DNA from: Chlorobaculum limnaeum | GTDB taxonomy: Bacteria; Bacteroidota; Chlorobiia; Chlorobiales; Chlorobiaceae | Length of the DNA stretch: 64,000 nt | Assembly (NCBI RefSeq): GCF_001747405.1 | Contig: NZ_CP017305.1 | Coordinates: forward strand, 1,940,001-2,004,000 | Reading direction: 5' to 3' | The notes under the pieces: generated by a model | The model's input: only the letters and a program-made list of their open reading frames with translations | What the model was told of the DNA's origin: nothing | The model's database searches: none | Position numbers and translations under genes: made by a program | Shown here: one piece after another, positions 15,756-23,601 of the stretch | Position numbering within the stretch: position 1 is the first letter of the stretch | Layout of the letters: every line of letters begins with the position of its first letter

Positions 15756-16338
15756 AGTGTGTTGTTTTTACTGATTTTATGATAAGCGTCGCATCCCCGG
15801 CAGAACGGAATGCGCTGGATCAGACGAAGTGAAACCGTTATTACTCCGGCAACAAAAAATCGCAATCGCTGCCGCTGAAAGATGTTGGGCTAAAGCCCCA
15901 TGATTTATTTCGTTTTATCCACATACCCCGGACTGAAGTCCGGGGCAATAAGCTTACGTCGGTCACGGAACAAACGGTTTTCGACAGTTCATCCGAAAAA
16001 AAATCGGACGAGAATCGTCACTCAAATTACATATACAAATATTCACTTGATTATCACAAAATCAAAACATTGGCCGCCGAATCATCGACAAATCCGGACT
16101 CTCCCTCGCCTTGCGCGACCGGGTTGCCGGAACGCTGATCGATCTGAAACAACCTTCTTTCCTTGCAGCGGAAAAACGGGCTATCTTTTTATCTTTCGGT
16201 AACATGCCGCGCGATTCGGCCATTGCGGCAGGGGCGCTGAAGCTGTTGGCTGGAGGCTCCGGCCTCTGGAGCGGCATGAACTTTTTCAACGTCGGGGCGG
16301 TTCAGGGCCGTAACTTCGACCAACCAATTCGGAACCAC
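15756..16338. other. intergenic region with a dispersed repeat
   Basis: 583 bp without a convincing gene. At about 15838-15955 it holds, in reverse orientation, a member of the dispersed repeat also present at 24645-24765 and 30660-30785: a GGGCTAAAGCCC palindrome and a CCCCGGACTGAAGTCCGGGG hairpin. An open frame from 16111 into ynbE has no family resemblance. Confidence 0.55.
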
Positions 16339-16545
16339 ATGAAAAGATTGAGTGCTCACGCCTTACCCGCGATCATGCTTGCGCTTGCGGGCCTCGTCAT
16401 CGGCGGTTGCAGCCCCACCGTGAAGGTGGAAGCGCCCGACAAGCCGATCACGATCAACATGAACATCAAGATCGACCACGAAATCAGGGTCAGGGTCGAC
16501 CGCGACATCGACAACGCGCTCAACAAGAGAACGGACATTTTCTAA
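16339..16545 (+). CDS. ynbE: YnbE-like lipoprotein
   Basis: 68 residues. A lipoprotein signal ends at the lipobox LVIGGC (Cys24). The short mature part, with PTVKVEAPDKPITINMNIKI, matches the YnbE family in length and pattern. In E. coli the YnbE lipoprotein in the outer membrane joins the end of the YdbH bridge and is needed for phospholipid transport between the membranes. It is the first gene of a set with ydbL (15 bp later) and ydbH. The order here differs from the ydbH-ynbE-ydbL order of E. coli. Confidence 0.85.
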   Translation: MKRLSAHALPAIMLALAGLVIGGCSPTVKVEAPDKPITINMNIKIDHEIRVRVDRDIDNALNKRTDIF

Positions 16546-16560
16546 TCAGGGAGGATCACC

Positions 16561-16917
16561 ATGCACATGTTCAAAACGTATCGCCTCGTGACGCTGGCCA
16601 AAACCTTCGTCCTCTTTCTCACGCTCTTTGCCGCATCGGCGGCTTCAGCTTTCGCGCTCGACCTCGAAACGGCCCGGGCAAAGGGGCTGATTGGCGAGGT
16701 TGACGACGGCTACATCGCCATCCCGCCGGGCAAGGGAGCCGAGGCGCAGCATCTTGTCGAAACCGTCAATCAGGAGCGCCGCGCCGTGTACATCGACATC
16801 GCCAAAAAGAACGGCATATCGGTCGAAGTGACCGGCCAGCGCACCTTCGAGAAGCGCTATCCCGCCTTTCCCGCCGGAACGTGGGTAAAGATCAAGGGCG
16901 CGTGGTCGCAGAAATAA
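16561..16917 (+). CDS. ydbL: YdbL-family periplasmic protein (DUF1318)
   Basis: 118 residues, preceded by GGGAGG. Signal peptide at about 1-33. The mature domain contains the family pattern: ETARAKGLIGEVDDGYIAIP, then VNQERRAVYIDIAKKNGISV and AGTWVKIKGAW. In E. coli YdbL acts in the periplasm and helps YdbH and YnbE assemble correctly. Its place between the two partner genes supports the same role. Confidence 0.88.
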   Translation: MHMFKTYRLVTLAKTFVLFLTLFAASAASAFALDLETARAKGLIGEVDDGYIAIPPGKGAEAQHLVETVNQERRAVYIDIAKKNGISVEVTGQRTFEKRYPAFPAGTWVKIKGAWSQK

Positions 16918-16927
16918 TCCGCCTGAC

Positions 16928-19036
16928 GTGAAGTGGCTTGCGCGCATCATCGGCTTGCTGCTCCTGCTCGCGGCTCTTGCGGTGTTCGGAGCGTGGCTGG
17001 CCTTTCCGTGGTACGCACAGGCGCTCATCGACCGCGCGACCGCTGGCAAAGGCATCGTCGTGAAACTGCACAGCCCCGGGCGTCCGGGGCTGTCGGGCAT
17101 CCGCTTCGACCGGCTCGACGCCACGATCCACGTGAAGCCGGACTCCTGCTCGACCACCGCTTCGACTTTCGCGCTGACGCTTCAGCATGGCCGCCTCTCA
17201 TGGCGAAGCATCGCCGGAAGCGCCACGCCAGCGCTCGCGCTCCGGCTCGACGCCGACGCCGTTTCGGGGCGGCAGATGCCATCGGAGATCCGCTTCCGGC
17301 AAGCCAATCCGAGCCTCCGGGCGCGCCTCGATTTCCATGAGGCGGCGGGCCTGCTGCCATCGGTTACGCCCGATTCGATAGCCGTCACGATCAGGCGCGG
17401 CCAAGCCGAGGTGGGGCAGTTGCGCCTCGAAGAGATTTCGTACGACCTGCTGCTCACCCGCTCGCGCGACTGGGTGCAGCAACCCGCCCGCTTCACCGCC
17501 CGATCGCTTTTTTCCGGCAGCGCCAGAACGCCGCTCTCCAGTTTCGAGGCGACCTTCGGCCTGCAACGCGATCCCCGCAACCCCTGCACGCTGAAATTCA
17601 GGAACTGTTCAGTCGAACTCTTCGGCCTCAGGGCCACGACGCCTGAAGTCGAGTACAGCCTCAGGAACAAGCGCACGGCCTTCGTGCTCAAGCTCCGCAA
17701 CGTGCCTCTCGACCGGTTCTCGCCCGCTTCGGGACGAGCCGCGCTCACCGGCGAGGTCAGCGGCTCCGTGCCGGTCGAATACCTCGGCTCCACGATCCGC
17801 CTCAGCGATGGCATCGTCGATGCCGCCAAGGGCGCGGCGATCACCTTCAGCACCGGCAAAACGAAACTCTCCTTCGATGCCGGACGCCGTCCGGGCGGGC
17901 CGCCGCTCATCGGAGGCCTCAATGCCCGGGTAACGCTCGACGCCACGAGCGGCGCGGTATCGGCGATCCGCCTCGACTCGCTCTCGGCGCGGCTTTTCGG
18001 CGGGCGGATCGAATCGACGCCCACGCGCTACGATCTCCGGTCGGGCAAGACGGCGGTTACGATCAAGATCGACAACGCCCCGATTCTCGACCGCCTCCGC
18101 CTGGGCGGCGAGTTCAGCGGCCCGATGAAGGGACGGATTTCCGGCACGATTCCGCTCCGCCTCGACCGCAACGGCGTGGCGATCACCAGCGCCCGGCTCG
18201 CCGCGCAAGGGGGCGGCTCGATCCGGCAGACGTTGCCCAGGAGACCCTCCGGCGAGGAGAAGCTGTTCTCGAACGCCGCAAGCAGCGTGGTGCTCTGGGA
18301 GTTGAGCGACCCCGCTGTCACGCTGAGCCGTGAGGCGACGGGCAAGCTGACGATGAACGTCGCCCTCAAAAGCATCGAGCGCAAAACCGGCGGCGGCAAG
18401 CTGCTCCTCGCCGCGCCGAAAGGCACGCTCACGATGTTCGCTATTCCCGGCAAGCCATCGCTGATCACCTTTTCTGACTTTTCGGCGGGCCTGCTCGACG
18501 GCTCGGTCTCCGTCGATCGCATGGAGTACGACCTCGCGACGAAACACACCGAAACCGTTGTGCAGCTCGACGGCATTCCGATCCAGTCGCTGCTCGACCT
18601 TCAGGGCGCGTCGAAGCTCTCCGCCACCGGCACCATCCGCGCCGCCATCCCGGTGGTGCTCGACAACAACGCCTTCAGCATTCCCGACGGCAGCATGGAC
18701 GCGGAGAAGAGCGGCCTCATCATCTACGCGAGCACGCCGGAAGAGCGGGCCGCCGCCGGAGCCGGGCTGCGCCTCACCTACGAAGCGCTCGGCAACTTTT
18801 TCTACTCGGAGCTGGTCTCGACCATCACCATGACCCCCGACGGCAACTCCACGATTTCGATCCAGCTCAAAGGTCGCAACCCCGAATTCCAGAACAACCG
18901 TCCGGTAAACCTGAACCTCAACATCGAACAGAACCTGCTCGACCTCCTCAGAAGCCTCACCATCTCGTCGGAAATCGAAGAGGAAATCTCGAAAAAGGTG
19001 CTGGAGCAGAGCGGGGGGAAGAAGGGAGGGAAGTAG
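16928..19036 (+). CDS. ydbH: YdbH-family intermembrane phospholipid transport protein (AsmA-like)
   Basis: 702 residues from a GTG. One N-terminal membrane segment (about 6-25) anchors it in the inner membrane; the rest is a long beta-rich AsmA-like repeat protein expected to form a hydrophobic groove across the periplasm. The C-terminus (NRPVNLNLNIEQNLLDLLRS, then EISKKVLEQSGGKKGGK) is the part that meets YnbE at the outer membrane. The gene starts 11 bp after ydbL. A damaged second copy of its last 45 codons lies at 3141-3285. Assignment rests on length, architecture and the complete ynbE-ydbL-ydbH context. Confidence 0.85.
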   Translation: MKWLARIIGLLLLLAALAVFGAWLAFPWYAQALIDRATAGKGIVVKLHSPGRPGLSGIRFDRLDATIHVKPDSCSTTASTFALTLQHGRLSWRSIAGSATPALALRLDADAVSGRQMPSEIRFRQANPSLRARLDFHEAAGLLPSVTPDSIAVTIRRGQAEVGQLRLEEISYDLLLTRSRDWVQQPARFTARSLFSGSARTPLSSFEATFGLQRDPRNPCTLKFRNCSVELFGLRATTPEVEYSLRNKRTAFVLKLRNVPLDRFSPASGRAALTGEVSGSVPVEYLGSTIRLSDGIVDAAKGAAITFSTGKTKLSFDAGRRPGGPPLIGGLNARVTLDATSGAVSAIRLDSLSARLFGGRIESTPTRYDLRSGKTAVTIKIDNAPILDRLRLGGEFSGPMKGRISGTIPLRLDRNGVAITSARLAAQGGGSIRQTLPRRPSGEEKLFSNAASSVVLWELSDPAVTLSREATGKLTMNVALKSIERKTGGGKLLLAAPKGTLTMFAIPGKPSLITFSDFSAGLLDGSVSVDRMEYDLATKHTETVVQLDGIPIQSLLDLQGASKLSATGTIRAAIPVVLDNNAFSIPDGSMDAEKSGLIIYASTPEERAAAGAGLRLTYEALGNFFYSELVSTITMTPDGNSTISIQLKGRNPEFQNNRPVNLNLNIEQNLLDLLRSLTISSEIEEEISKKVLEQSGGKKGGK

Positions 19037-19083
19037 GGAGGGAAGTAGGAAATACAAAAGGCGAAATCCGGCGAATATAATAG

Positions 19084-19425
19084 TTATACGTCAATATCAA
19101 ATTTTGAGATGTCTTCGGCAAGCAGTGGAAGCTTGTTTTTGATTATATCCCAGGTTATTGGATCGGAAATCATATCATAACCATGAATGAGTTGATTGCG
19201 AAAACCGACAATCTTGTTCGACTCGCGTATTTGATCAGAAATGGACGGATCGTATTTGCGGATATTATTGATAGCTTCACCGATTATTTCAAAGTTTCGT
19301 TCAACGGCTTGTTTGGTCCGTGTGTCAACAGCGAAGCTGTCAAGATCATATCCCTTTGTGAATGCAGTAATATTCTCAATACATTCGTTAATATCATAAA
19401 GAAATTTTTTGATCTTCTCATCCAT
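19084..19425 (-). CDS. HEPN-family toxin (DUF86, HepT-like)
   Basis: 113 residues, all helical. It carries the HEPN RNase motif R-X4-H in GFRNQLIHGYD (about 75-85) and the usual conserved Glu in RNFEIIGEAINNIRK. HEPN toxins cleave RNA and are silenced by the partner nucleotidyltransferase, which in known pairs AMPylates a Tyr near the RX4H motif; the Tyr in HGYD is in the right place. The gene overlaps the upstream MNT gene by 8 bp. AT-rich compared with ydbH, which suggests acquisition. Confidence 0.9.
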   Translation of the reverse strand: MDEKIKKFLYDINECIENITAFTKGYDLDSFAVDTRTKQAVERNFEIIGEAINNIRKYDPSISDQIRESNKIVGFRNQLIHGYDMISDPITWDIIKNKLPLLAEDISKFDIDV

Positions 19426-19714
19426 AGATAAGTTTCCTGTTTCTGTTTATGGAATTTCTGAAAAATGGATTTTTGATCGCCGATTCTTCGATAAGATCTA
19501 CATCTTCATGAAGTTCTTCTTTGAGAAAATCCAGGAATCCAAAATATCTATCCGCGATGCCGTCAGTTGAGAGATCGTTAAAGCTGACAAGAAAATCCAC
19601 ATCGCTCTTTTCGGTATTTTTACCAGAGGCAAAAGACCCAACAAGGTATAAGCGCCTGATATTAAAGCGCTTACAGGCTTCATTGAGCTTGTCGAGATGA
19701 TCTTCGATGTTCAT
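19418..19714 (-). CDS. MNT-type nucleotidyltransferase antitoxin (MntA-like)
   Basis: 98 residues. The nucleotidyltransferase signature GSFASGKNTEKSDVDFLV gives GSX10DXD, the metal-binding pair of the fold. It is the minimal single-domain form that partners DUF86 HEPN toxins. The two reading frames overlap, so translation is coupled. A broken copy of this gene lies at 3301-3403, beside the second attC-like site. Confidence 0.9.
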   Translation of the reverse strand: MNIEDHLDKLNEACKRFNIRRLYLVGSFASGKNTEKSDVDFLVSFNDLSTDGIADRYFGFLDFLKEELHEDVDLIEESAIKNPFFRNSINRNRKLIYG

Positions 19715-19760
19715 AACTGAAATGTACGTAAGTGTTATAGATCAATGTACAACAAGCTTG

Positions 19761-19848
19761 ACTCAACGACGCAATTCACCGGCGGCAAAAACCAGAGCGA
19801 GGAACGAGCGGCGCTTTTTGACGTCCGAGTGAAATTGCCTTGTTAGGT
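19761..19848 (-). other. attC-like integron recombination site, cassette B
   Basis: On the minus strand the site begins ACCTAAC (R'') and ends GTTGAGT (R'). The arms GGCAATTTCACTCGG and CCGGTGAATTGC pair, with one extra base in one arm, as in attC sites. The length is 88 bp. R'' is the exact complement of the core GTTAGGT just upstream of the DUF1643 gene. The gene runs into the site and stops inside it. Confidence 0.8.
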
Positions 19849-20360
19849 GCGATATTCTTTAATAAAGCCGTCATAAATAACTCGTGATGGATGCCTGCTA
19901 GTTGCAACAAAACTTTATCTTTCTGTTTTTCTATCATTCTTTCAATGGTTTCTTTTCTATCACTGAACCCATTGTCCTTTCCCCACGCCAACAGAATGAT
20001 TTCTGCCTCACTCAATGCACTTTCAATTGCGGCATCATTGTTTCTGCCCACCTGATCGTTTCTACCTGCAAAATCATTTGTTTGAATGAATGCAAATTGA
20101 TTTACAATTATTAAACGCTCTACGCCCTCAAATTCAGGATATGGCTTTTCAAATACGACCCTCTCCAACACCTGAACTGATTTATCTGCAAACTCGACAC
20201 ACGCATAGCTTGGATTCTGCATGATGGCACAGACAGACTTCGGATTATTGCTCGCACCGGTCTTAGTTGCACTCAGTCGATAGCGAAATACAGGGGAATT
20301 TTCTTTCGAAAATTCCGCCTCAATGTGGAGCCCTGGACGATGTTTGAAAGTTTGCTTCAT
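19776..20360 (-). CDS. DUF1643 family protein in an integron-like cassette
   Basis: 194 residues. The DUF1643 pattern is visible: FRYRLSATKTG near the start, CAIMQNPSYA, then ERLIIVNQFAFIQTNDF and EIILLAWGKDNG. Function unknown; the family is frequent in mobile elements and cassettes. The ATG is preceded by AGGTG, which is part of the core site GTTAGGT, so the cassette boundary doubles as a ribosome-binding site. The last 20 or so residues (after KNIAP) are encoded by the attC-like site and are probably not part of the native fold; the usual C-terminal motif of the family is not seen. Confidence 0.8.
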   Translation of the reverse strand: MKQTFKHRPGLHIEAEFSKENSPVFRYRLSATKTGASNNPKSVCAIMQNPSYACVEFADKSVQVLERVVFEKPYPEFEGVERLIIVNQFAFIQTNDFAGRNDQVGRNNDAAIESALSEAEIILLAWGKDNGFSDRKETIERMIEKQKDKVLLQLAGIHHELFMTALLKNIAPNKAISLGRQKAPLVPRSGFCRR

Positions 20361-20365
20361 CTAGC

Positions 20366-20372
20366 ACCTAAC
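20366..20372 (-). other. integron core site GTTAGGT upstream of cassette B
   Basis: Minus-strand GTTAGGT fits GTTRRRY, is complementary to R'' of the attC-like site at 19761-19848, and marks the exact end of the homology between this locus and the one at 4457-4463. Confidence 0.75.
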
Positions 20373-20553
20373 ATTGTTTATACTGATCCGCCTAAACCGC
20401 GGATTTTTGAATTACAGCCCATATAAGACGCAATCGAAAAGCCATTGCAGATACCTCTAATAACCTGATTTTTAATCACTTAAGCCTTGCATTGCGTTTT
20501 ATTTTTGCTTCTTATACGGATCGGCATAAGAACACTGCTCACAGCTCATCGAC
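20370..20553. repeat. 184-bp long repeat, copy B block 1
   Basis: Matches 4461-4644 without indels, in the same orientation and in the same position relative to the cassette gene. Confidence 0.85.
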
Positions 20554-20587
20554 AAAACTACACCTTTTAATAAAAACAACGGAGGCA

Positions 20588-20794
20588 TCAGGCATTTACC
20601 TCAACTTGACTTGTCTCTATCGTCAATGGAACTCCTTTTTCAGCACGTACCTCCAGGCACAGTTGAATGGCTTCCTTGATGTTTTCCAACGCTTCATCTT
20701 TTGTTGCGCCTTGACTTACACATCCCGGAATCGAAGGGCACTCAGCAATCCACACGCCGTCTTCATCCCGATCGATGGTTACTGAAAATTTCAT
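20588..20794 (-). CDS. HicB-family antitoxin-like protein, without a HicA partner
   Basis: 68 residues with the HicB fold pattern: FSVTIDRDEDGVWIAECPSI, PGCVSQGATKDEALENIKEA and a conserved Leu/Glu helix after it. No hicA (double-stranded RNA-binding toxin of about 60-80 residues) was found on either side, so this is an orphan. It lies inside the 347 bp that separate the two repeat blocks in copy B and is absent from copy A, so it was gained here or lost there. Confidence 0.8.
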   Translation of the reverse strand: MKFSVTIDRDEDGVWIAECPSIPGCVSQGATKDEALENIKEAIQLCLEVRAEKGVPLTIETSQVEVNA

Positions 20795-20900
20795 GGCAAA
20801 TCACCAGTTGGTTGTCGTTCATGTGTCGCCAAGCCCGATGGACGGCGAAACGGTTGAAAACACGAGCACAGCTCACCGCAGTTTTATCAGCCTTTCCCGC

Positions 20901-20960
20901 AAAATCAAACACTTGAAAAATTAGCGCAAAATACGCGACCAAACAACCACAATCATCTGA
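20901..20960. repeat. 60-bp long repeat, copy B block 2
   Basis: Matches 4681-4740 and marks the right end of the duplicated segment. No gene was found in 20795-21072. Confidence 0.8.
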
Positions 20961-21072
20961 ACTGATACAGAAACCAAAACAGCGCTGAAACCGGCAAAGG
21001 CATCAGCGCTGACGGCGAGCGGCTGACTCGGGCGGGGGTCGAAAAAGCTGCTCACTTCGCGGCCATCCGCCC

Positions 21073-21426
21073 TCAGGCGCATTTGTGCATGACGGCCTCC
21101 TTCGACCGGGCCGACCGCTTTTTCATGTAGCGCTCGCACTGCTTGCGAATATCGTAGCCGAGCATCGAGCCGAGCACGAAATCCTCTTCCGGCGTCAGAT
21201 CGTTGAGCTTCTTGCCGCCGCAGATCGAACGGACGACCGCCACGCACTCCGATGCGCCGAAAAAGACGTTGATGTGCGCCTTGCCGACGTCGTGAATGTG
21301 GTAGTCGATGCCGCATCTCCTCAGTTTTGCCGTCGCTTCGAGCATGTGCCGGGCAGGCAAGGTGTGCATGACCAGGCTCCGCAACCCTTTGCGGTATTCG
21401 TAGATATGATGAATCAGTACTTTCAT
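21073..21426 (-). CDS. DUF2023 family protein
   Basis: 117 residues. The start MKVLIHHIYEYRKGLRSLVM and the middle CGIDYHIHDVGKAHINVFFG are characteristic of DUF2023, a small family usually encoded near flavodoxin and iron-uptake genes. The C-terminal half is Lys/Arg rich (MKKRSARSKEAVMHK). Biochemical function unknown; the position beside ferredoxin, DtxR and flavodoxin genes suggests a link to iron status or flavodoxin use. Confidence 0.8.
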   Translation of the reverse strand: MKVLIHHIYEYRKGLRSLVMHTLPARHMLEATAKLRRCGIDYHIHDVGKAHINVFFGASECVAVVRSICGGKKLNDLTPEEDFVLGSMLGYDIRKQCERYMKKRSARSKEAVMHKCA

Positions 21427-21637
21427 GGATGTGGTGTTTTTGGATTTTTTAAAAACTCTGCCTCTTTTCGGCTCGCGTTCGGAAAGTCACGCCTCTCGTC
21501 TGTTCGCGGCTTCGGCTCGCCTCTCTGCACCTCTTCGTCATTGACGAACAGCACTCTGGCGGTTTACTTGTCTGTTGTAGATGAGTGGATCAATGAGTGA
21601 TCGACCCGTCGCTTCGACAACCAAAACAACTACCGCC

Positions 21638-21826
21638 ATGTCACTGAAAATCACCGAAGAGTGCACCTTCTGCGCCGCCTGCGAACCCGAGTGCCCGGTC
21701 AACGCCATCAGCGCGGGAAGCGACCTTTACCTCATCGACGCCTCGGCCTGCACCGAGTGCGAGGGTTATGCCGACCAGCCCGCCTGCGTCTCCGTCTGCC
21801 CGGCCGAGTGCATCGTCAAGGCGTAA
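21638..21826 (+). CDS. 2[4Fe-4S] ferredoxin
   Basis: 62 residues from the ATG at 21638; an upstream in-frame ATG would add a Ser/Thr-rich extension not known in this family. Cluster I ligands are C9, C12, C15 and C19-Pro; cluster II ligands C38, C41, C50 and C54-Pro, with the long CX8C gap typical of green sulfur bacterial ferredoxins. An extra Cys is at 58. Such ferredoxins accept electrons from the type I reaction centre and feed carbon fixation and NAD(P)H formation. Divergent from the DUF2023 gene and beside the DtxR regulator, so it may respond to iron. Confidence 0.93.
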   Translation: MSLKITEECTFCAACEPECPVNAISAGSDLYLIDASACTECEGYADQPACVSVCPAECIVKA

Positions 21827-21834
21827 CGCCGCGC

Positions 21835-22596
21835 TCACAGCGCGAGCGACTCGCCGCCGCCGTCGGCCTCGGGGAAACGCTCATCCTGCCCGGCCTGAAC
21901 ATCGATGATCGCGGCGATCTCGAAGGCAATGGCAACCCGCTCCGAGCCATCAGCGATGGTCAATGGCCCCTGAAAAGGGGCCTTTTGTATGACCGTGCAG
22001 CTCTTGCCGGGCAAGAGGCCGAGCCGGGCAGCATATTCGAGCACTTCGGGATCGGCGCTCCGCAACTGGGCAATGCGCACCATCCGCCCTTCATCGACCG
22101 CCGAGAGCGGTTCGAGCAGCTCTTTTCTGACGGAGCCGTCCCGCACCGGAATCGGGTGGCCGTGCGGATCGTGCATCGGGTAGCCGAGCATCCGGTCGAG
22201 CGCGTCGGAGAGCCGCTCCGAAATCAGATGCTCCAGCCGACACGCCTCCTCGTGCAGCTCGTGAATGCCGTAGCCCGCCATCCTGAAGAGAAAGGTTTCG
22301 AGCAGCCGCCGCTTCCTGAGGGTGCGGCAGGCGGCTTTCCGCCCCTTCGGCGTCATCGACACCCCTTCGCGCCACTCATGGCGGAGAAATCCGCCCACCG
22401 TCAGCCGCACGATCTTTTCGGAGACCGTCGAAAGGGTGTGGCCCATCGCCCTGGCGATGTCGCTCACCGACACCTCGCCCCCCTTTTCGGTGAGCCGCCA
22501 GATAACCTGGAGGTACATCTCGCTCGACTCGCTCAACTGTGCCGGTTTTCCGCCGGAATGGGCGTTGTTCGCGCTCCCGCTCCTTTGGCGCGTCAT
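21835..22596 (-). CDS. DtxR/MntR-family metal-dependent repressor with FeoA-like C-terminal domain
   Basis: 253 residues from the ATG at 22596, which overlaps the flavodoxin stop as ATGA; a GTG at 22626 is an alternative start. The N-terminal winged helix (SESSEMYLQVIWRLTEKGGE, DIARAMGHTLSTVSEKIVRL) is followed by the metal-binding and dimerisation domain (AACRTLRKRRLLETFLFRMA, HEEACRLEHLISERLSDALD). An SH3-like FeoA domain closes the protein (about 165-240, LGLLPGKSCTVIQKAPFQGP). It probably senses Fe(II) or Mn(II) and controls the surrounding iron genes, with which it shares orientation. Confidence 0.9.
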   Translation of the reverse strand: MTRQRSGSANNAHSGGKPAQLSESSEMYLQVIWRLTEKGGEVSVSDIARAMGHTLSTVSEKIVRLTVGGFLRHEWREGVSMTPKGRKAACRTLRKRRLLETFLFRMAGYGIHELHEEACRLEHLISERLSDALDRMLGYPMHDPHGHPIPVRDGSVRKELLEPLSAVDEGRMVRIAQLRSADPEVLEYAARLGLLPGKSCTVIQKAPFQGPLTIADGSERVAIAFEIAAIIDVQAGQDERFPEADGGGESLAL

Positions 22597-23099
22597 GGCA
22601 GACAGGGCCTGATCGAGCAGACCCACCGGCGAATCCGCTCCCTTGTCAGGTGCTCCTGATTGTCGGCGTCGAGCGCCAGGCCAACGAACATGCCGTCACG
22701 CAAGGCCCGCGAGGAGGAAAATTCGTAGGTGTCGTTCGGCCACGCGCCAACCACCTTCGCGCCGAGCGAAACGAAGCGGTCGTGCAGAATCCCCATCGCA
22801 TCGACATACCAGTCGCCATAGACGAGCTGGTCGCCAAGTCCGAAAAAGGCGACGGTTTTCCCCGTAAAATCAAGTTTGTCGAGCGCACCGACCGCCTGTC
22901 GCCAGCCGTGCGGAAGCTCGCCCGCGCCCCAGGTCGAGGTTCCGATGATCAGCATATCGTATTCAGACAACCGGCACGCCGGTATGTCGGCCACGTCGAA
23001 CAGATCGATGCGCTCCCGACCGATCTGTTCGGCGATCAGCTCGGCGGCCTCTTTGGTGTTTCCGGTCTGCGACGCCCAGACCACGGCTGTTTTGTTCAT
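22593..23099 (-). CDS. fld: flavodoxin
   Basis: 168 residues, long-chain flavodoxin. The FMN phosphate loop is ASQTGNTKEAAEL near residues 8-20; the flavin-stacking aromatic loops are TSTWGAGELPHGW (W near 58) and LGDQLVYGDWYVDA. It replaces ferredoxin as electron carrier under iron limitation, which fits its place between the metal repressor and ferritin. The start at 23099 was chosen for homology with the family; the stop overlaps the start of the repressor gene. Confidence 0.93.
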   Translation of the reverse strand: MNKTAVVWASQTGNTKEAAELIAEQIGRERIDLFDVADIPACRLSEYDMLIIGTSTWGAGELPHGWRQAVGALDKLDFTGKTVAFFGLGDQLVYGDWYVDAMGILHDRFVSLGAKVVGAWPNDTYEFSSSRALRDGMFVGLALDADNQEHLTRERIRRWVCSIRPCLP

Positions 23100-23115
23100 G
23101 GCGAATCGGTGATTT

Positions 23116-23490
23116 TCAGTTTTGCGTTCCATTCGTGCGGTCATTTTCCCCGGATTCGGCGGCGACGAGGAGCTTGCCGATGCCGAGATCCTCGCTCACG
23201 GCATCGCCAATCGCCCTGCTGAAAGCGGCGTAATCCATCGGCAAAATCGTCAGCGTCACCACGCCAAGCGAAAAGATCATCGGCGACGGCGCGTCGCCTT
23301 CGTTGCCAGCGTTCAGCTCATCATGCCGGAAGCACTCCTCCATGATGAGGTAGAGCGTCTCGCGGTGGATGGCGACATCGACGTAACGGTATCGCAGATG
23401 CCACGCCCCGCACTTGCATCGGCTCACGGCGATCCGGGTAGCGCAGGCTGGCGCTTTCGGTTCATTGCTGTTTTTGTTCTCTTCCTGCAT
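23116..23490 (-). CDS. conserved-looking small protein of unknown function in the iron operon
   Basis: 124 residues from the ATG at 23490, which has an AAAGGAG ribosome-binding site at good spacing; an upstream in-frame start is much less likely. Three Cys lie in the first 35 residues (PACATRIAVSRCKCGAWHLR), which could bind metal or a cluster. The rest shows no motif I know. It lies 16 bp before flavodoxin in the same orientation and is probably co-transcribed with it. Confidence 0.7.
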   Translation of the reverse strand: MQEENKNSNEPKAPACATRIAVSRCKCGAWHLRYRYVDVAIHRETLYLIMEECFRHDELNAGNEGDAPSPMIFSLGVVTLTILPMDYAAFSRAIGDAVSEDLGIGKLLVAAESGENDRTNGTQN

Positions 23491-23601
23491 GTCACTCTCC
23501 TTTCGGTTGTATCGGTTTCGGTTGATTCTGTCTTGCTTCATCGAGGCCCTGGCGCGTCTCCGGGCGAGGCGAGAGGAGACGCGCCGACAGCCCGTTTCCG
23601 T

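Noticed and set aside
16111-16338. In-frame 5' extension of ynbE
   Set aside because: The lipoprotein signal peptide starts at 16339; the upstream residues have no resemblance to anything known.
17609-19057. 482-codon minus-strand frame across ydbH
   Set aside because: Antisense shadow of ydbH; no start signal and biased composition.
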